DNA of 64,000 nucleotides from an uncultured Acidobacteriaceae bacterium (GTDB lineage Bacteria; Acidobacteriota; Terriglobia; Terriglobales; Acidobacteriaceae). Positions within the stretch are counted from its first letter, which is position 1. Each line of letters starts with the position of its first letter. Of the stretch, positions 40,712-49,222 are shown in pieces. Location of the stretch: the NCBI GenBank assembly GCA_903849645.1, contig CAINJJ010000017.1, positions 1-64,000 on the forward strand, read 5' to 3'. Made by a program: the position numbers and the translations under genes. The notes under the pieces were generated by a model. That model ran no database searches. It had not been told where the DNA came from and saw only the letters and a program-made list of their open reading frames with translations.

Positions 40712-41965
40712 CTATCCCGCCTTCTTCTTCCCCGCCTTGGGGGGCTTGGGCCTCTCCGCCTTGCCCTTCGCAGCTTTCCCCTTTGCGGCCTTGGCCTTGG
40801 CCTCCGGGGAGCGGGGTGTGGCAATGGGGTTCAGGTCGGCTCCGGCGCGTCGCACCTGGGTGTCTTTCATGACGTAGGCAATGGTGCGGGGCGAGGTGGG
40901 CCGCGTGATGCCGGTCTCCGGATCCGTGGTGACGCTGGTGCCGTTGGCGATTTGAAAGCTGAACCCCGGCAGGCTGCCGCCGGGCGCGGGCGTCATCTCC
41001 ACCTTGACCGGGAGATAGCCCTGGATGGGGTGCAGCCGGAAGGCGGTCTCGTAGCGGTGGCGCTTCATGCTCCAGGTGAAGACCCTGACCTGGTCAAAGT
41101 CGAAGGGCAGCCCTGACTTGGGAGGAGCAAGCAGAGCCAGGTACTGCGGCACCTGGTGGTTGGGCGCCGAAGACTCGGAGTCGTTGATGCGGTTGAGCAC
41201 GTAGGCTCCCACGACGCGCTGGCCCTCGGCGTAGACGCCGATTTCGTCCGGGACATCCACATCCAGCCGGCTGCCGAGAAGCCATCCGGCGTGCCCTTCG
41301 CCGTCGCGCACCAGCCACCAGTCCTCCATGGGCGGCGGCTCGGGCGTGGGCTGGCCGGGGACCGGAACAGCGGCCGGCGGCGGCAGTTTGACAAGCGGCC
41401 TGGGCGGCGGCGGAGCGGGAGCGCCCGGCTTGGCCGGAGCAGCCGGCGCGGGGGCAGCATGGGGGGTCTGCACTGCGCCGGGCGCCGCCTTCAGCACTGA
41501 AGCGCGCACCAGCAACTGCACCTTGGCGTTGGCGGCAAGCAGGTAGAAGCGCTCTGACTCGCGGCCGGGCTGAAGGTGCATGTAGATGTCGTCGCGGACG
41601 GTGCCCGTGGCTACGACGGGGTCGGGCTTGTGCTGGGTGGCAAGCGCCTCGAAGGAACCAAAGACCTTGCTGTCGATGACGGCGCGCTCCTCGATCCAGC
41701 CGACCTCATTCTTCTGGGTCTTGACCTTGAGGAACCGGCGGCCATGTTCGAGGACTTCAAGAGGCTGACCGTTGACCACCTGGCCCACCCGGTTGGAAAC
41801 GGCGGCTACGCGGTCGTGCAGATACATCTGGCGGGCGGAGAGGTAAACGGTGTCGTGCTTTTCCTGCCGGAAGCGGTTGCAGCCAATCGACAGCACCATG
41901 CAGAAAACAAGAAGATGGCACGGGAACAGCATCCCGAGACGGCGGAGAGAAGGCAAGAAAGGCAT
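40712..41965 (-). CDS. Lipoprotein with SH3-like domains
   Basis: A 417-residue protein. The N-terminal signal ends in a lipobox at LSIGC (C29 from ATG 41965). An SH3-like segment follows (YLSARQMYLHDRVAAVSNRV ... FLKVKTQKNEVGWIEERAVI), then a Pro/Ala linker, a second SH3-like piece (DWWLVRDGEGHAGWLLGSRL) and a lysine/alanine-rich tail (KAKAAKGKAAKGKAERPKPP). The role is probably in cell-envelope binding; no catalytic motif is seen. The start is uncertain: ATG 41965, ATG 41932 and an upstream GTG are all possible, and none has a strong ribosome site. Confidence 0.8.
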   Translation of the reverse strand: MPFLPSLRRLGMLFPCHLLVFCMVLSIGCNRFRQEKHDTVYLSARQMYLHDRVAAVSNRVGQVVNGQPLEVLEHGRRFLKVKTQKNEVGWIEERAVIDSKVFGSFEALATQHKPDPVVATGTVRDDIYMHLQPGRESERFYLLAANAKVQLLVRASVLKAAPGAVQTPHAAPAPAAPAKPGAPAPPPPRPLVKLPPPAAVPVPGQPTPEPPPMEDWWLVRDGEGHAGWLLGSRLDVDVPDEIGVYAEGQRVVGAYVLNRINDSESSAPNHQVPQYLALLAPPKSGLPFDFDQVRVFTWSMKRHRYETAFRLHPIQGYLPVKVEMTPAPGGSLPGFSFQIANGTSVTTDPETGITRPTSPRTIAYVMKDTQVRRAGADLNPIATPRSPEAKAKAAKGKAAKGKAERPKPPKAGKKKAG

Positions 41966-42015
41966 GGAGGATCGCGTGAGCACAGCCTGTGGCGGTCCCT
42001 TTGAGCATAGCACTG

Positions 42016-42059
42016 AAGTCCCTCGTCCCTCGTCCCTCAGTCCCTCGTCCCTCGCCCCT
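42016..42059 (-). repeat. Heptad tandem repeat directly after the propeller lipoprotein stop
   Basis: On the minus strand GAGGGAC units (one of eight bases) start at the base after TAG: AGGGGC, GAGGGAC, GAGGGACT, GAGGGAC, GAGGGAC, GAGGGAC. The repeat fills most of the gap to the SH3 lipoprotein gene. Confidence 0.85.
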
Positions 42060-43211
42060 CTACGGTTCGGCCACAATGGCGATCGGCCCTGTGCCGGTGG
42101 CGCCGGTGAGGGCCGCATCCAGTTTGCCGATGGTCGTGGTGTCGAAGGTGTAGGCGTCCAAGACGGGGCTGCCTCCTCCGCTGACCGCCACCACAAAGTT
42201 GTCCTTGCTGTCTTCGGCAAGTCCGCTGGGCTGGATGCCGGTGGCGATCGGACTGGCAAGGGACTTGAGCGAGAAAACCGTGCCTGCGGTGGTGATCTGG
42301 AAGGCCGTCACATTGCCCGCGGAGGAGCCTGCCCAGTTGGCCACATAGACAAAATCACCCGTGGATTTAACGAGAATGGAGTTGGGGCCGGTGCCGCCGC
42401 TGGCATAGGGCGAGCCGGAGACTTCGCTGGTGGTGGCGCCAAGCGTAAACACGCGCAGGCCGCCGGAGTTGGAGGCCGTCGGAAAGTCCGCCGTCTCGCC
42501 GACGAACAGCAGCCGGTTGAGCGGGTCAATGGCCACCGAAGTGGCTGCGCCGCCGGAGGCGGTCTTGACGGCGATGGTCGGGCTGAACGGAGTTCCAAGG
42601 GGGGTGGCGCTGGTGGCAGTGAAGGGAAAGACCTGCGTGCCCGCCGCGCCCAGGGCCACGGCCACGACCGAGTTGTTGTGAGCGATGGCGATCTCATTGA
42701 CAGAGGAACTGGCCATGGTCGCTTGCTGCGCTTTCCGAGCGCTATCAAGAACGCCGGTAGAGGTGATTGGGATTGCTTGAAGGTATCCTTGGGCTGAGGC
42801 GTCGATCAGCCACGCGCCGGTGGGGTCGACCGCCATGGCTGCGGCCACTGGGTCCGTGTCAATCAGGCTCTTCTGGGTGAGCGCCCCGGAGGTCGAGTCC
42901 ACGGAGTAGAGGTAGATGCCGGCAGTGCCGCTTACGTAAAGAAAGCCTCCCGATGGGCTGACTGCCACGGCGAAGGCCTGGCCCGTGACCGGGTAGGGGC
43001 TGCCCGAGAGAGCCGTGAGCTTGCCGGATGTGATGTTGTAGCCCACAACCTGGCTGGCCGTGGCGGTCTTGTTGACGATGTAGAAGTTGCCGCTGGACAG
43101 GGTGGTGCCCCCGCCCCCGCCGCCGGTGCTTGGCGCCTGCCAGAAGTTGGAGCAACCCGCCAGCAGCGGAGCCCCGCAAAGCAACAGACGCGCCCACAGT
43201 CCGATTTTCAT
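42060..43211 (-). CDS. Beta-propeller lipoprotein (lactonase-like / YVTN fold)
   Basis: A 383-residue lipoprotein: ATG 43211 with GGAGG upstream, and a lipobox LLAGC (C20). A Gly-rich linker (STGGGGGGTTL) leads into repeated propeller blades such as FAVAVSPSGGFLYVSGTAGI, SVAIDPLNRLLFVGET and GPNSILVKSTGDFVYVANWA. The blade pattern is that of the 6-phosphogluconolactonase-like / YVTN families, but catalytic residues are not evident. With zwf and gnd in the window but no pgl gene it is tempting to link them; an exported lipoprotein makes that unlikely. Confidence 0.86.
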   Translation of the reverse strand: MKIGLWARLLLCGAPLLAGCSNFWQAPSTGGGGGGTTLSSGNFYIVNKTATASQVVGYNITSGKLTALSGSPYPVTGQAFAVAVSPSGGFLYVSGTAGIYLYSVDSTSGALTQKSLIDTDPVAAAMAVDPTGAWLIDASAQGYLQAIPITSTGVLDSARKAQQATMASSSVNEIAIAHNNSVVAVALGAAGTQVFPFTATSATPLGTPFSPTIAVKTASGGAATSVAIDPLNRLLFVGETADFPTASNSGGLRVFTLGATTSEVSGSPYASGGTGPNSILVKSTGDFVYVANWAGSSAGNVTAFQITTAGTVFSLKSLASPIATGIQPSGLAEDSKDNFVVAVSGGGSPVLDAYTFDTTTIGKLDAALTGATGTGPIAIVAEP

Positions 43212-43569
43212 TTGCACTTCCTCCACACCGTCGTCAAACGTCTACTCACAGGGTATCGCCTGGGCGCGTCTCCTGTCCTCTGCGTGGCAGAGACACTCCG
43301 TGCGCAGGACTTCCCATGCCAACCGACGCAGCCGGCTGCGGTTTCGCTTGCGGGTACCGCGCCAGGCGGCGACAAATGCCTCGACCGCATGGAGATGGAC
43401 GCGCTTTCGAGAACCCTTCGCGCCCGTTCATGCATCCATAGATTGGACCGACTCTTGTTGATGGCGGGGAGAAATCCCTCCCTGCCGGCCAAACCGCATC
43501 TGCACTGCGAAGCTCTCAAACCCCAACCTTACCCCCAAACCGTAAAATCCACATGGAGGAGAATCCCCG
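43212..43569. other. Divergent spacer before sodA, no gene seen
   Basis: About 360 bases lie between the lipoprotein gene and sodA. There is an imperfect hairpin near 43465 (GGCGGGGAG ... CTCCCTGCC) and an A-rich TAAAAT at about 43545 that could be part of a -10, but no clear -35. Several reading frames cross it; none resembles a protein I know. Confidence 0.4.
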
Positions 43570-44193
43570 ATGGCTTATGAACTGGCGCCGCTTCCCTACG
43601 ACTACGCAGCTCTCGAACCGTTTATCGACACCGAAACCATGAAGACCCACCACGGCAAGCACCACCAGGCCTATGTGAACAACCTCAACGCCGCGCTGGC
43701 CAACCATCCTGACCTGGCCGCCAAGAGCGTGGACGACCTGGTGCGCGACCTGGCGCAGGTCCCCGACGAGATCAAGGCAGCGGTGCGCAACAACGGCGGC
43801 GGACACTCCAACCACACCGCATTCTGGAGCCTCATGGGGCCTGTCGGCTCAGAGGGCGTAGGCGGCGCGCCGACGGGCGCCATTGCCGCCCAGATCACGG
43901 CCGATTTCGGAGACTTCGAAGCCCTCAAGAAGACCTTCAACGAGACCGCGACCAAGCAGTTCGGGTCGGGCTGGGGCTGGCTGGTCTTTGCCGGCGGCAA
44001 GCTCAAGGTGCTCTCCACCCCCAACCAGGAGTCGCCCCTGACCCAGGGCCTCTACCCGGTTCTGGGCAACGACGTCTGGGAGCATGCCTACTATCTCAAG
44101 TACCAGAACCGCCGCCCGGACTACCTGGCCGCGTGGTGGAACGTGATCAACTGGCACGAAGTCAACCGCCGCTTCGCCATCGCCAAGGGATAG
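43570..44193 (+). CDS. sodA: Superoxide dismutase, Fe/Mn type
   Basis: A 207-residue enzyme that dismutates superoxide. Metal ligands are visible as a His in [12 protein letters not shown], a His in [13 protein letters not shown], and the Asp and His of [26 protein letters not shown] stands just before ATG. There is no signal peptide, so it is cytoplasmic. Mn versus Fe cannot be decided by eye. Confidence 0.97.
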   Translation: MAYELAPLPYDYAALEPFIDTETMKTHHGKHHQAYVNNLNAALANHPDLAAKSVDDLVRDLAQVPDEIKAAVRNNGGGHSNHTAFWSLMGPVGSEGVGGAPTGAIAAQITADFGDFEALKKTFNETATKQFGSGWGWLVFAGGKLKVLSTPNQESPLTQGLYPVLGNDVWEHAYYLKYQNRRPDYLAAWWNVINWHEVNRRFAIAKG

Positions 44194-44260
44194 GAAAAGG
44201 ACCAACGGACGGAGGGGGCCCGTTGGCTCCCTCGGGTTCCGTGTGATTAAAGTAGGGAAG

Positions 44261-47149
44261 ATGAGATCCCTTCCCTTTGTTCTGCTCGCCTTCGTTGTTT
44301 CCGCTCATTGCCAAAGCAGGGTCTCAAACCCCGCGGATCCCCCTGCGGCATCCCCAACCGGCCTCATTGCAGGCAGGGTTCTGGACGCGGAAGGCCGGCC
44401 CGCCGCCAGGGTTTCCATCCAGGTCAAGCCCCTCCGCTCCGGCAGCGACCGGGAAGCCAGCACATCCCTCAGCGGCGAAGACGGCAGATTTCTCTTTGCA
44501 GGACTTCCCGGCGGCAGCTACCAGGTAATCCTGGGCGACGCAGCCCGGCCCTCTGTCTTCGCCATCGCACAGCTCCCCGCGGGGATGGCGGGCATCGAAT
44601 TATCGGCTCGCCTGCCCGCGCGCACTACGCAGGCTCCCTGCTCCTCACGGGATTGCGTCCTTCTGAGCGGGCTGAAGGCATCGGAGTACCTCCACCTGCT
44701 GAATACGGCGCGGCCTTCCCAGGCCAGGCCGGCTCTCGTTCCCGCGGCATCCACGCCGCGCGCGGCGGCAGCCGTCCCAACCACGGCCGACTTCACCATT
44801 CAAACCACGGTGGCCGCCAAGGCTCCCCCGCGTTTCGGCTTCAACTTCTCCGCCAACAGCCCCAGCCTGACCAATGTCTACCTCCAGGGCGGCGGCATGG
44901 ACCCCTACGACGCCCGCCTCAGCCTGACGGCCAACACCGCCGGCGCGGCCGATACCTTCATTGACAACGACTGCGCCTCCGGCTGCGAAGGGACCGACTT
45001 TTACCAGAGTCTGGCTACCGGCTACTTTCAGGGAGCCGCTGCCAGGGTTTACCGGCACGGTACGGCAGGCTGGTCGCTCATCAATCAGGGGACCGTGACC
45101 GGTTACACCGCCAACTCGGCCTCCTACCAGCCCGCCGACCACACCATCACCCTCAGCGGCTCCGGGACGCCCACCGCTCCGGGCGACGCCATCTGGCTCT
45201 CCCACGATGCTGTGCCCTCGCTGCCCTCCTTCAATCTGCTCGACCCAAGGCTGCAGCAGTATGGCTATCACCCGGTCTGGACCTTCGAGTCGGGGCCCAT
45301 CCTGCTCAATATGTCGCCGGTCAACCCTTCCGCGGCCAATCCCTTCCCGTACACCTTTGACGCCGACGGTCCTCCCGGAGACAACTCCGGGGCGCCCGGC
45401 GCAAACCAGCCCCTCAGTCTGCGCCTCACCTCGACAACGGCAGGCTACGCCGGAATCTACCAGTTCTTTCTCAACCCCGACGTCGGACCGGGCACCACGG
45501 AGAGCCTGGAGCCCGGCCACAGTTACCAGTTGAGCGTATGGCTGAAGCAGTCGGCCGGAGCCAGCGGGACGGTCACCTTTACCATTGGCTCGTTCTATAA
45601 CCCCCTGGCCTCCCACACATTTACCGGCGTAACGGACCAGTGGCAGCTCTTCACCTACACCTTTCCGGGGTTTCCGGCGCTTCCCCTGGGCAGTTCGGTG
45701 CCAGAGGTGCGTTTCGACTTTCCCACGCCGGCCACGCTCTGGATCAGCCAGGCGGGGATCTCCGACCTGAACGGCGCCCCGAACTCCATCGATCCCAGGG
45801 CAATGAGCGCCTGGACCAGCTTTGCGCCCGGAAGCATGAGGATCTGGAGCGCCTTTGAAAACACCGGCGGCTACTACTCCTTCTGGAGCCTGGACGAATG
45901 GCTCGCCGACGACGGCCAGCAGCGGCTGGACCCCGGAATCGGCAACGTCTACGAGATAGCCGCCGACAACATCCACCTGCCCCACGCGCTCGCCCTGGCC
46001 AAGTCGGTCGGAGCCAAACCCTGGCTCATGGCCAACATGTCCTGGTCTGAGCAGGAGTGGAGCAACCTCATCGACTATCTTGCCGCCCCGGCCGGGGTCG
46101 GCTATGCCGCCCGGCGGCCGGCTTCCCACCCCGGCCCCTACACCAGCGACTTTCCCGTCCTGCTGATCGAGTTTGGCAACGAGGAGTGGGGCACCCAGAA
46201 GACGGCGGTCAACCAGTACTACGGCGACTGGATCCACTACATGCTGAGCCGGGCCATCGCCGGCAAGAGCTACTTTGACCCGGCGAAGATCCGATTCATC
46301 GCCAACGGCTTCACGCTCATTCCCTACCTCGGCTCCTCCTATGCCACCGCCGCCCCTGAGGTCTCCGTGGTGGATTTCTTCAGCTACAACCAGGGAGATG
46401 CCACGCTCTCCGGCGACCCTTACTTTCAGTCGGACCTGGTGAGCCTGCTGCGCAAGGACGCCACCTATGGGGCGTCCATGAAGACTCTCATCGACAACAT
46501 GGTGGCGCAGCAGAAGGCCGATGCCGCGGCCGGCGTGAAATATGACCTGGCCATCTACGAGGGCGGACCCGGACAGGACTCGCCCAGCCAGGTGGGCGAC
46601 ACCTCTCTGGCGGCCGCCGTGGGCAACCTCGACGTCTCGCTCTACGCCGCCCAGCAGGGCGTGCAAAACCAGAACTTCTTCCTGTTCAACTTCGGCGCCG
46701 GCCCTTATACCTCCCACTCATGGCTTTACGATGGGCTGCGCCCGCACCCGGTCTGGGAAGCTCTTCAGATGCGCAACAACTACTGCGCCGGCGACATGGT
46801 GACCGTCAAGGCCAACACCGTGCCGTTGGTGGCCAGCGGCGTGGAGACGCTCTCCGGCGCGGGCGTCTATGCCTTTCACGAAGTGAAGGGGAAGGTCCAT
46901 CAACTCGACATCGTGGTGCTGTCGCGGGATCTGAAGAACTCCACCCCTGTGACACTCCACCTGCCAACCCGGCCCTCCGGCTCCGGAAGGCTCTACACAC
47001 TCGCGGGAGACCCAAGGCAGGGCAACGATGCCTCCCTTGCCATCCCCATCGCTTCCCGCGCCCTCAGCGGCATTCGGCAGACCTACTCCTTCAGCCTGCC
47101 CGCCGGCTCGGTTTACCTCTTGCAGATACCGCTGACCTCGTGGCCCTGA
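44261..47149 (+). CDS. Exported glycoside-hydrolase-like protein (clan GH-A style), family unassigned
   Basis: A 962-residue secreted protein. The signal peptide is MRSLPFVLLAFVVSAHCQ. Residues about 35-105 form a carboxypeptidase-regulatory-like domain (GLIAGRVLDAEGRPAARVSI). A beta-sandwich resembling a carbohydrate-binding module lies near 370-510, and a probable TIM barrel spans about 520-830. The latter has IEFGNEEWG (Glu641 as the likely acid/base after Asn-Glu) and IYEGGPGQD (Glu767 as the likely nucleophile), the pair expected in clan GH-A. A C-terminal beta domain ends it. I cannot assign a CAZy family. ATG 44261 is preferred; GTG 44243 is six codons upstream. Confidence 0.75.
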   Translation: MRSLPFVLLAFVVSAHCQSRVSNPADPPAASPTGLIAGRVLDAEGRPAARVSIQVKPLRSGSDREASTSLSGEDGRFLFAGLPGGSYQVILGDAARPSVFAIAQLPAGMAGIELSARLPARTTQAPCSSRDCVLLSGLKASEYLHLLNTARPSQARPALVPAASTPRAAAAVPTTADFTIQTTVAAKAPPRFGFNFSANSPSLTNVYLQGGGMDPYDARLSLTANTAGAADTFIDNDCASGCEGTDFYQSLATGYFQGAAARVYRHGTAGWSLINQGTVTGYTANSASYQPADHTITLSGSGTPTAPGDAIWLSHDAVPSLPSFNLLDPRLQQYGYHPVWTFESGPILLNMSPVNPSAANPFPYTFDADGPPGDNSGAPGANQPLSLRLTSTTAGYAGIYQFFLNPDVGPGTTESLEPGHSYQLSVWLKQSAGASGTVTFTIGSFYNPLASHTFTGVTDQWQLFTYTFPGFPALPLGSSVPEVRFDFPTPATLWISQAGISDLNGAPNSIDPRAMSAWTSFAPGSMRIWSAFENTGGYYSFWSLDEWLADDGQQRLDPGIGNVYEIAADNIHLPHALALAKSVGAKPWLMANMSWSEQEWSNLIDYLAAPAGVGYAARRPASHPGPYTSDFPVLLIEFGNEEWGTQKTAVNQYYGDWIHYMLSRAIAGKSYFDPAKIRFIANGFTLIPYLGSSYATAAPEVSVVDFFSYNQGDATLSGDPYFQSDLVSLLRKDATYGASMKTLIDNMVAQQKADAAAGVKYDLAIYEGGPGQDSPSQVGDTSLAAAVGNLDVSLYAAQQGVQNQNFFLFNFGAGPYTSHSWLYDGLRPHPVWEALQMRNNYCAGDMVTVKANTVPLVASGVETLSGAGVYAFHEVKGKVHQLDIVVLSRDLKNSTPVTLHLPTRPSGSGRLYTLAGDPRQGNDASLAIPIASRALSGIRQTYSFSLPAGSVYLLQIPLTSWP

Positions 47150-47221
47150 AGTGAAAGCTCCCCGCCATTCACGAGAAGCGAGCGAGAAGATGTTTGCAGA
47201 AAGGAACACGACTGCGATTAT

Positions 47222-47238
47222 GCTGGCAGGCCACATGC
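47222..47238 (+). promoter_or_regulatory. Possible sigma-54-type promoter element upstream of the NtrC-like regulator
   Basis: CTGGCAGGCCACATGCG has the GG-N10-GC spacing (GG at 47225-47226, GC at 47237-47238). The -24 box TGGCAG is close to TGGCAC, but the -12 box is weak. It lies about 40 bases before the start codon. Confidence 0.25.
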
Positions 47239-47275
47239 GGCCCCGGTATAGAATTGCAGCGAGTTTCCTCCAACC

Positions 47276-48667
47276 ATGATCGAAGGCAAAGGCACCATTT
47301 TCGTTGTGGACGACGACCCCAACCAGCGCATGATCCTGGAGCGCTGGCTGGTGCGGGAAGGCTACGAGGTAGTGCTCCTGGAGAGTGGTGAAGCCTGCCT
47401 CGACGCGCTCAGCGAGGAACTGCCCTCGGCCATCTGCCTTGACCTGAACATGCCAGGATTCGGCGGCATGAATACCCTCGAGCAAGTTCACGACCACAAC
47501 CCCGTGCTGCCTGTGATTGTTTTGACCGCCGACGACGCCGTCAACAGCGTGGTGCAGGCCATGCGCCTGGGCGCGCGGGATTACCTGACCAAGCCGCTGG
47601 ACCACAGGAAGCTCCTCACCACGCTCTCCAATGCCGTGGAGGTTGGCCGCCTGGCGATGCGCGTGTCGCAGTTGGAGCGCGAGGCAGACGGGCGGGGCTA
47701 TCCCGGCATTGTGGGAAACTCGGCGCCCATGAAAACCGTCTTCCGCCAGTTGGACAAGCTCTGCGTGAGCGACGTGACGGTGCTCATCCACGGCGAGAGC
47801 GGAACCGGCAAGGAACTGATCGCGCGCGCGATTCACACCAACGGGAGCCGCACCCGCGGGCCGTTTGTGGCCGTGAACCTGGCGGCGGTGCCCGAAACGC
47901 TGATGGAGTCGGAGCTCTTCGGCCACGAAAAGGGCGCCTTTACCGGTGCCGTGAACCGGAGAGTGGGCCGCTTTGAAGAAGCCAACCGGGGCACACTGTT
48001 TCTCGACGAGATCGGCGAGCTGCCCCACCCGGTGCAGGTAAAACTGCTTCGTGTCCTGCAGGAGCGCACCTTCCAGCGCGTCGGCGGCACTGCCCGCCTT
48101 TCCTCCGATTTTCGCCTCGTGACAGCCTCCCACCGCAACCTGGAAGAAGAAGTGCGTGAGAACCGGTTCCGCCAGGACCTCTACTTCCGCCTCGCCGTCT
48201 TTGAGCTAGAGCTCCCTCCGCTCCGCCAGAAGCGGGACGACATCCCGGTCCTGACCCGCTCCTTCATCCGCCAGATGGGGGAGGGCCGCGTGGAAGGCGT
48301 GTCGGCGACCGCGCTGGAGCGGATGATGCGCTACGACTGGCCCGGCAACATCCGCGAGCTGCAGAACATGATTCAGCGCGCAGTGGTGATGTGCGCGGGC
48401 AAAGAGATTCAGCTCGAGGACCTGCCCGAGCGGATTCGCGCCTTCCACAAGCCAGTGGAAGTCGAAGTGGAGCCGGAGCGGGAAAAGGACGATGAAACCA
48501 CGCTGGAGGATTTTTCCCGCAAGCTCCTGGTCAACGCGCTCACCAAACACGACGGCAACGCCTCGGCGGCCATGCGCGAGTTGAACATCGGAAGATCGCG
48601 CTTCTACCGGATGCTCAAGAAGTTTGGTCTTGAAGGAAAGATCGACGAGTTGCGAAAAGAGAAGTGA
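47276..48667 (+). CDS. NtrC-family sigma-54-dependent response regulator
   Basis: A 463-residue activator in three parts: a receiver domain (1-120) with phospho-acceptor D56 (ICLDLNMPG) and the KP motif (YLTKPL); an AAA+ domain (about 145-375) with Walker A GESGTGKE at 173-180, GAFTGA at 220-225 (sigma-54 contact) and Walker B-like GTLFLDEIGEL; and a Fis-type helix-turn-helix at the C-terminus (NASAAMRELNIGRSRFYRML). It is followed after 22 bases by an HPt gene, so it probably receives phosphate through that protein. Its target promoters are unknown. Confidence 0.96.
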   Translation: MIEGKGTIFVVDDDPNQRMILERWLVREGYEVVLLESGEACLDALSEELPSAICLDLNMPGFGGMNTLEQVHDHNPVLPVIVLTADDAVNSVVQAMRLGARDYLTKPLDHRKLLTTLSNAVEVGRLAMRVSQLEREADGRGYPGIVGNSAPMKTVFRQLDKLCVSDVTVLIHGESGTGKELIARAIHTNGSRTRGPFVAVNLAAVPETLMESELFGHEKGAFTGAVNRRVGRFEEANRGTLFLDEIGELPHPVQVKLLRVLQERTFQRVGGTARLSSDFRLVTASHRNLEEEVRENRFRQDLYFRLAVFELELPPLRQKRDDIPVLTRSFIRQMGEGRVEGVSATALERMMRYDWPGNIRELQNMIQRAVVMCAGKEIQLEDLPERIRAFHKPVEVEVEPEREKDDETTLEDFSRKLLVNALTKHDGNASAAMRELNIGRSRFYRMLKKFGLEGKIDELRKEK

Positions 48668-48689
48668 AGCCCGCCCGGCGTGCTTTCGA

Positions 48690-49007
48690 GTGAGGTCCCA
48701 GGAAGTGGAAAAGCATTGGCGGGAGCAGGTGGACCCGTTTTTCGAGGAGCTGCTGCCGGAGTTTGAAAGGAATCTCCAGACCGACTCGGCGCGGCTTGAC
48801 GGGCTGCTGCAAAGCGGCCAACTGGCGGACCTGGGACGGATTGCTCACAACTACAAGGGAACGGCCGGCTACTTTGGTCTGACGGAGCTGGGCCATGTGG
48901 CCCTCAATCTCGATGCTCACTGCAAAGCCGGGGACAGCGCCGCGGCAGCAGCCGCTGTCGAGGCCTGGCTGAAAATAGTGATCCGTGTCGGCTTGCGCGC
49001 AGGCTGA
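48690..49007 (+). CDS. Stand-alone histidine phosphotransfer (HPt) protein
   Basis: A 105-residue helical protein with the HPt motif around H53: RIAHNYKGTAGYFGLTELGH, where His-x2-Lys-Gly-x-Ala-x3-Gly is the phospho-accepting signature. The GTG start at 48690 is the most upstream sensible one; GTG 48705 is an alternative. It lies between the NtrC-type regulator and the H-NOX/kinase pair and is the natural phosphate shuttle from the hybrid kinase receiver to the NtrC receiver. Confidence 0.85.
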   Translation: MRSQEVEKHWREQVDPFFEELLPEFERNLQTDSARLDGLLQSGQLADLGRIAHNYKGTAGYFGLTELGHVALNLDAHCKAGDSAAAAAAVEAWLKIVIRVGLRAG

Positions 49008-49078
49008 AGGGTCGCGGAATCTCTCCTGCATCGCCTCTCTTTGCGGCGGCGATTGTTACTCTGGCGAGCTAGCGGAAT

Positions 49079-49108
49079 TTGACACGGGAATCGCGGCAAG
49101 ACAATAAT
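49079..49108 (+). promoter_or_regulatory. Sigma-70 promoter upstream of the H-NOX gene
   Basis: A consensus TTGACA (49079-49084) and AATAAT (49103-49108) with an 18-base spacer. It would give an untranslated leader of about 110 bases before the H-NOX GTG, and makes the sensor-kinase pair a transcription unit separate from the regulator-HPt pair. Confidence 0.6.
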
Positions 49109-49222
49109 CCGGCAACACACAGCCGGGCATGGGCCTGCCGCGTCAACTCTTCGGGGCTGCACGGCCGGCCATTGGGGAAGTGTCGCACAGCTCCTCAAAA
49201 TGCGCGCCGGAGGAGAATCGCC

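Noticed and set aside
42060..43211. The propeller lipoprotein as the missing 6-phosphogluconolactonase
   Set aside because: It has a lipobox and would be outside the cytoplasm, and no catalytic residues are evident.
44645..46717. A long minus-strand frame opposite the glycosidase-like gene
   Set aside because: No family pattern, and the plus frame has signal peptide and catalytic motifs.
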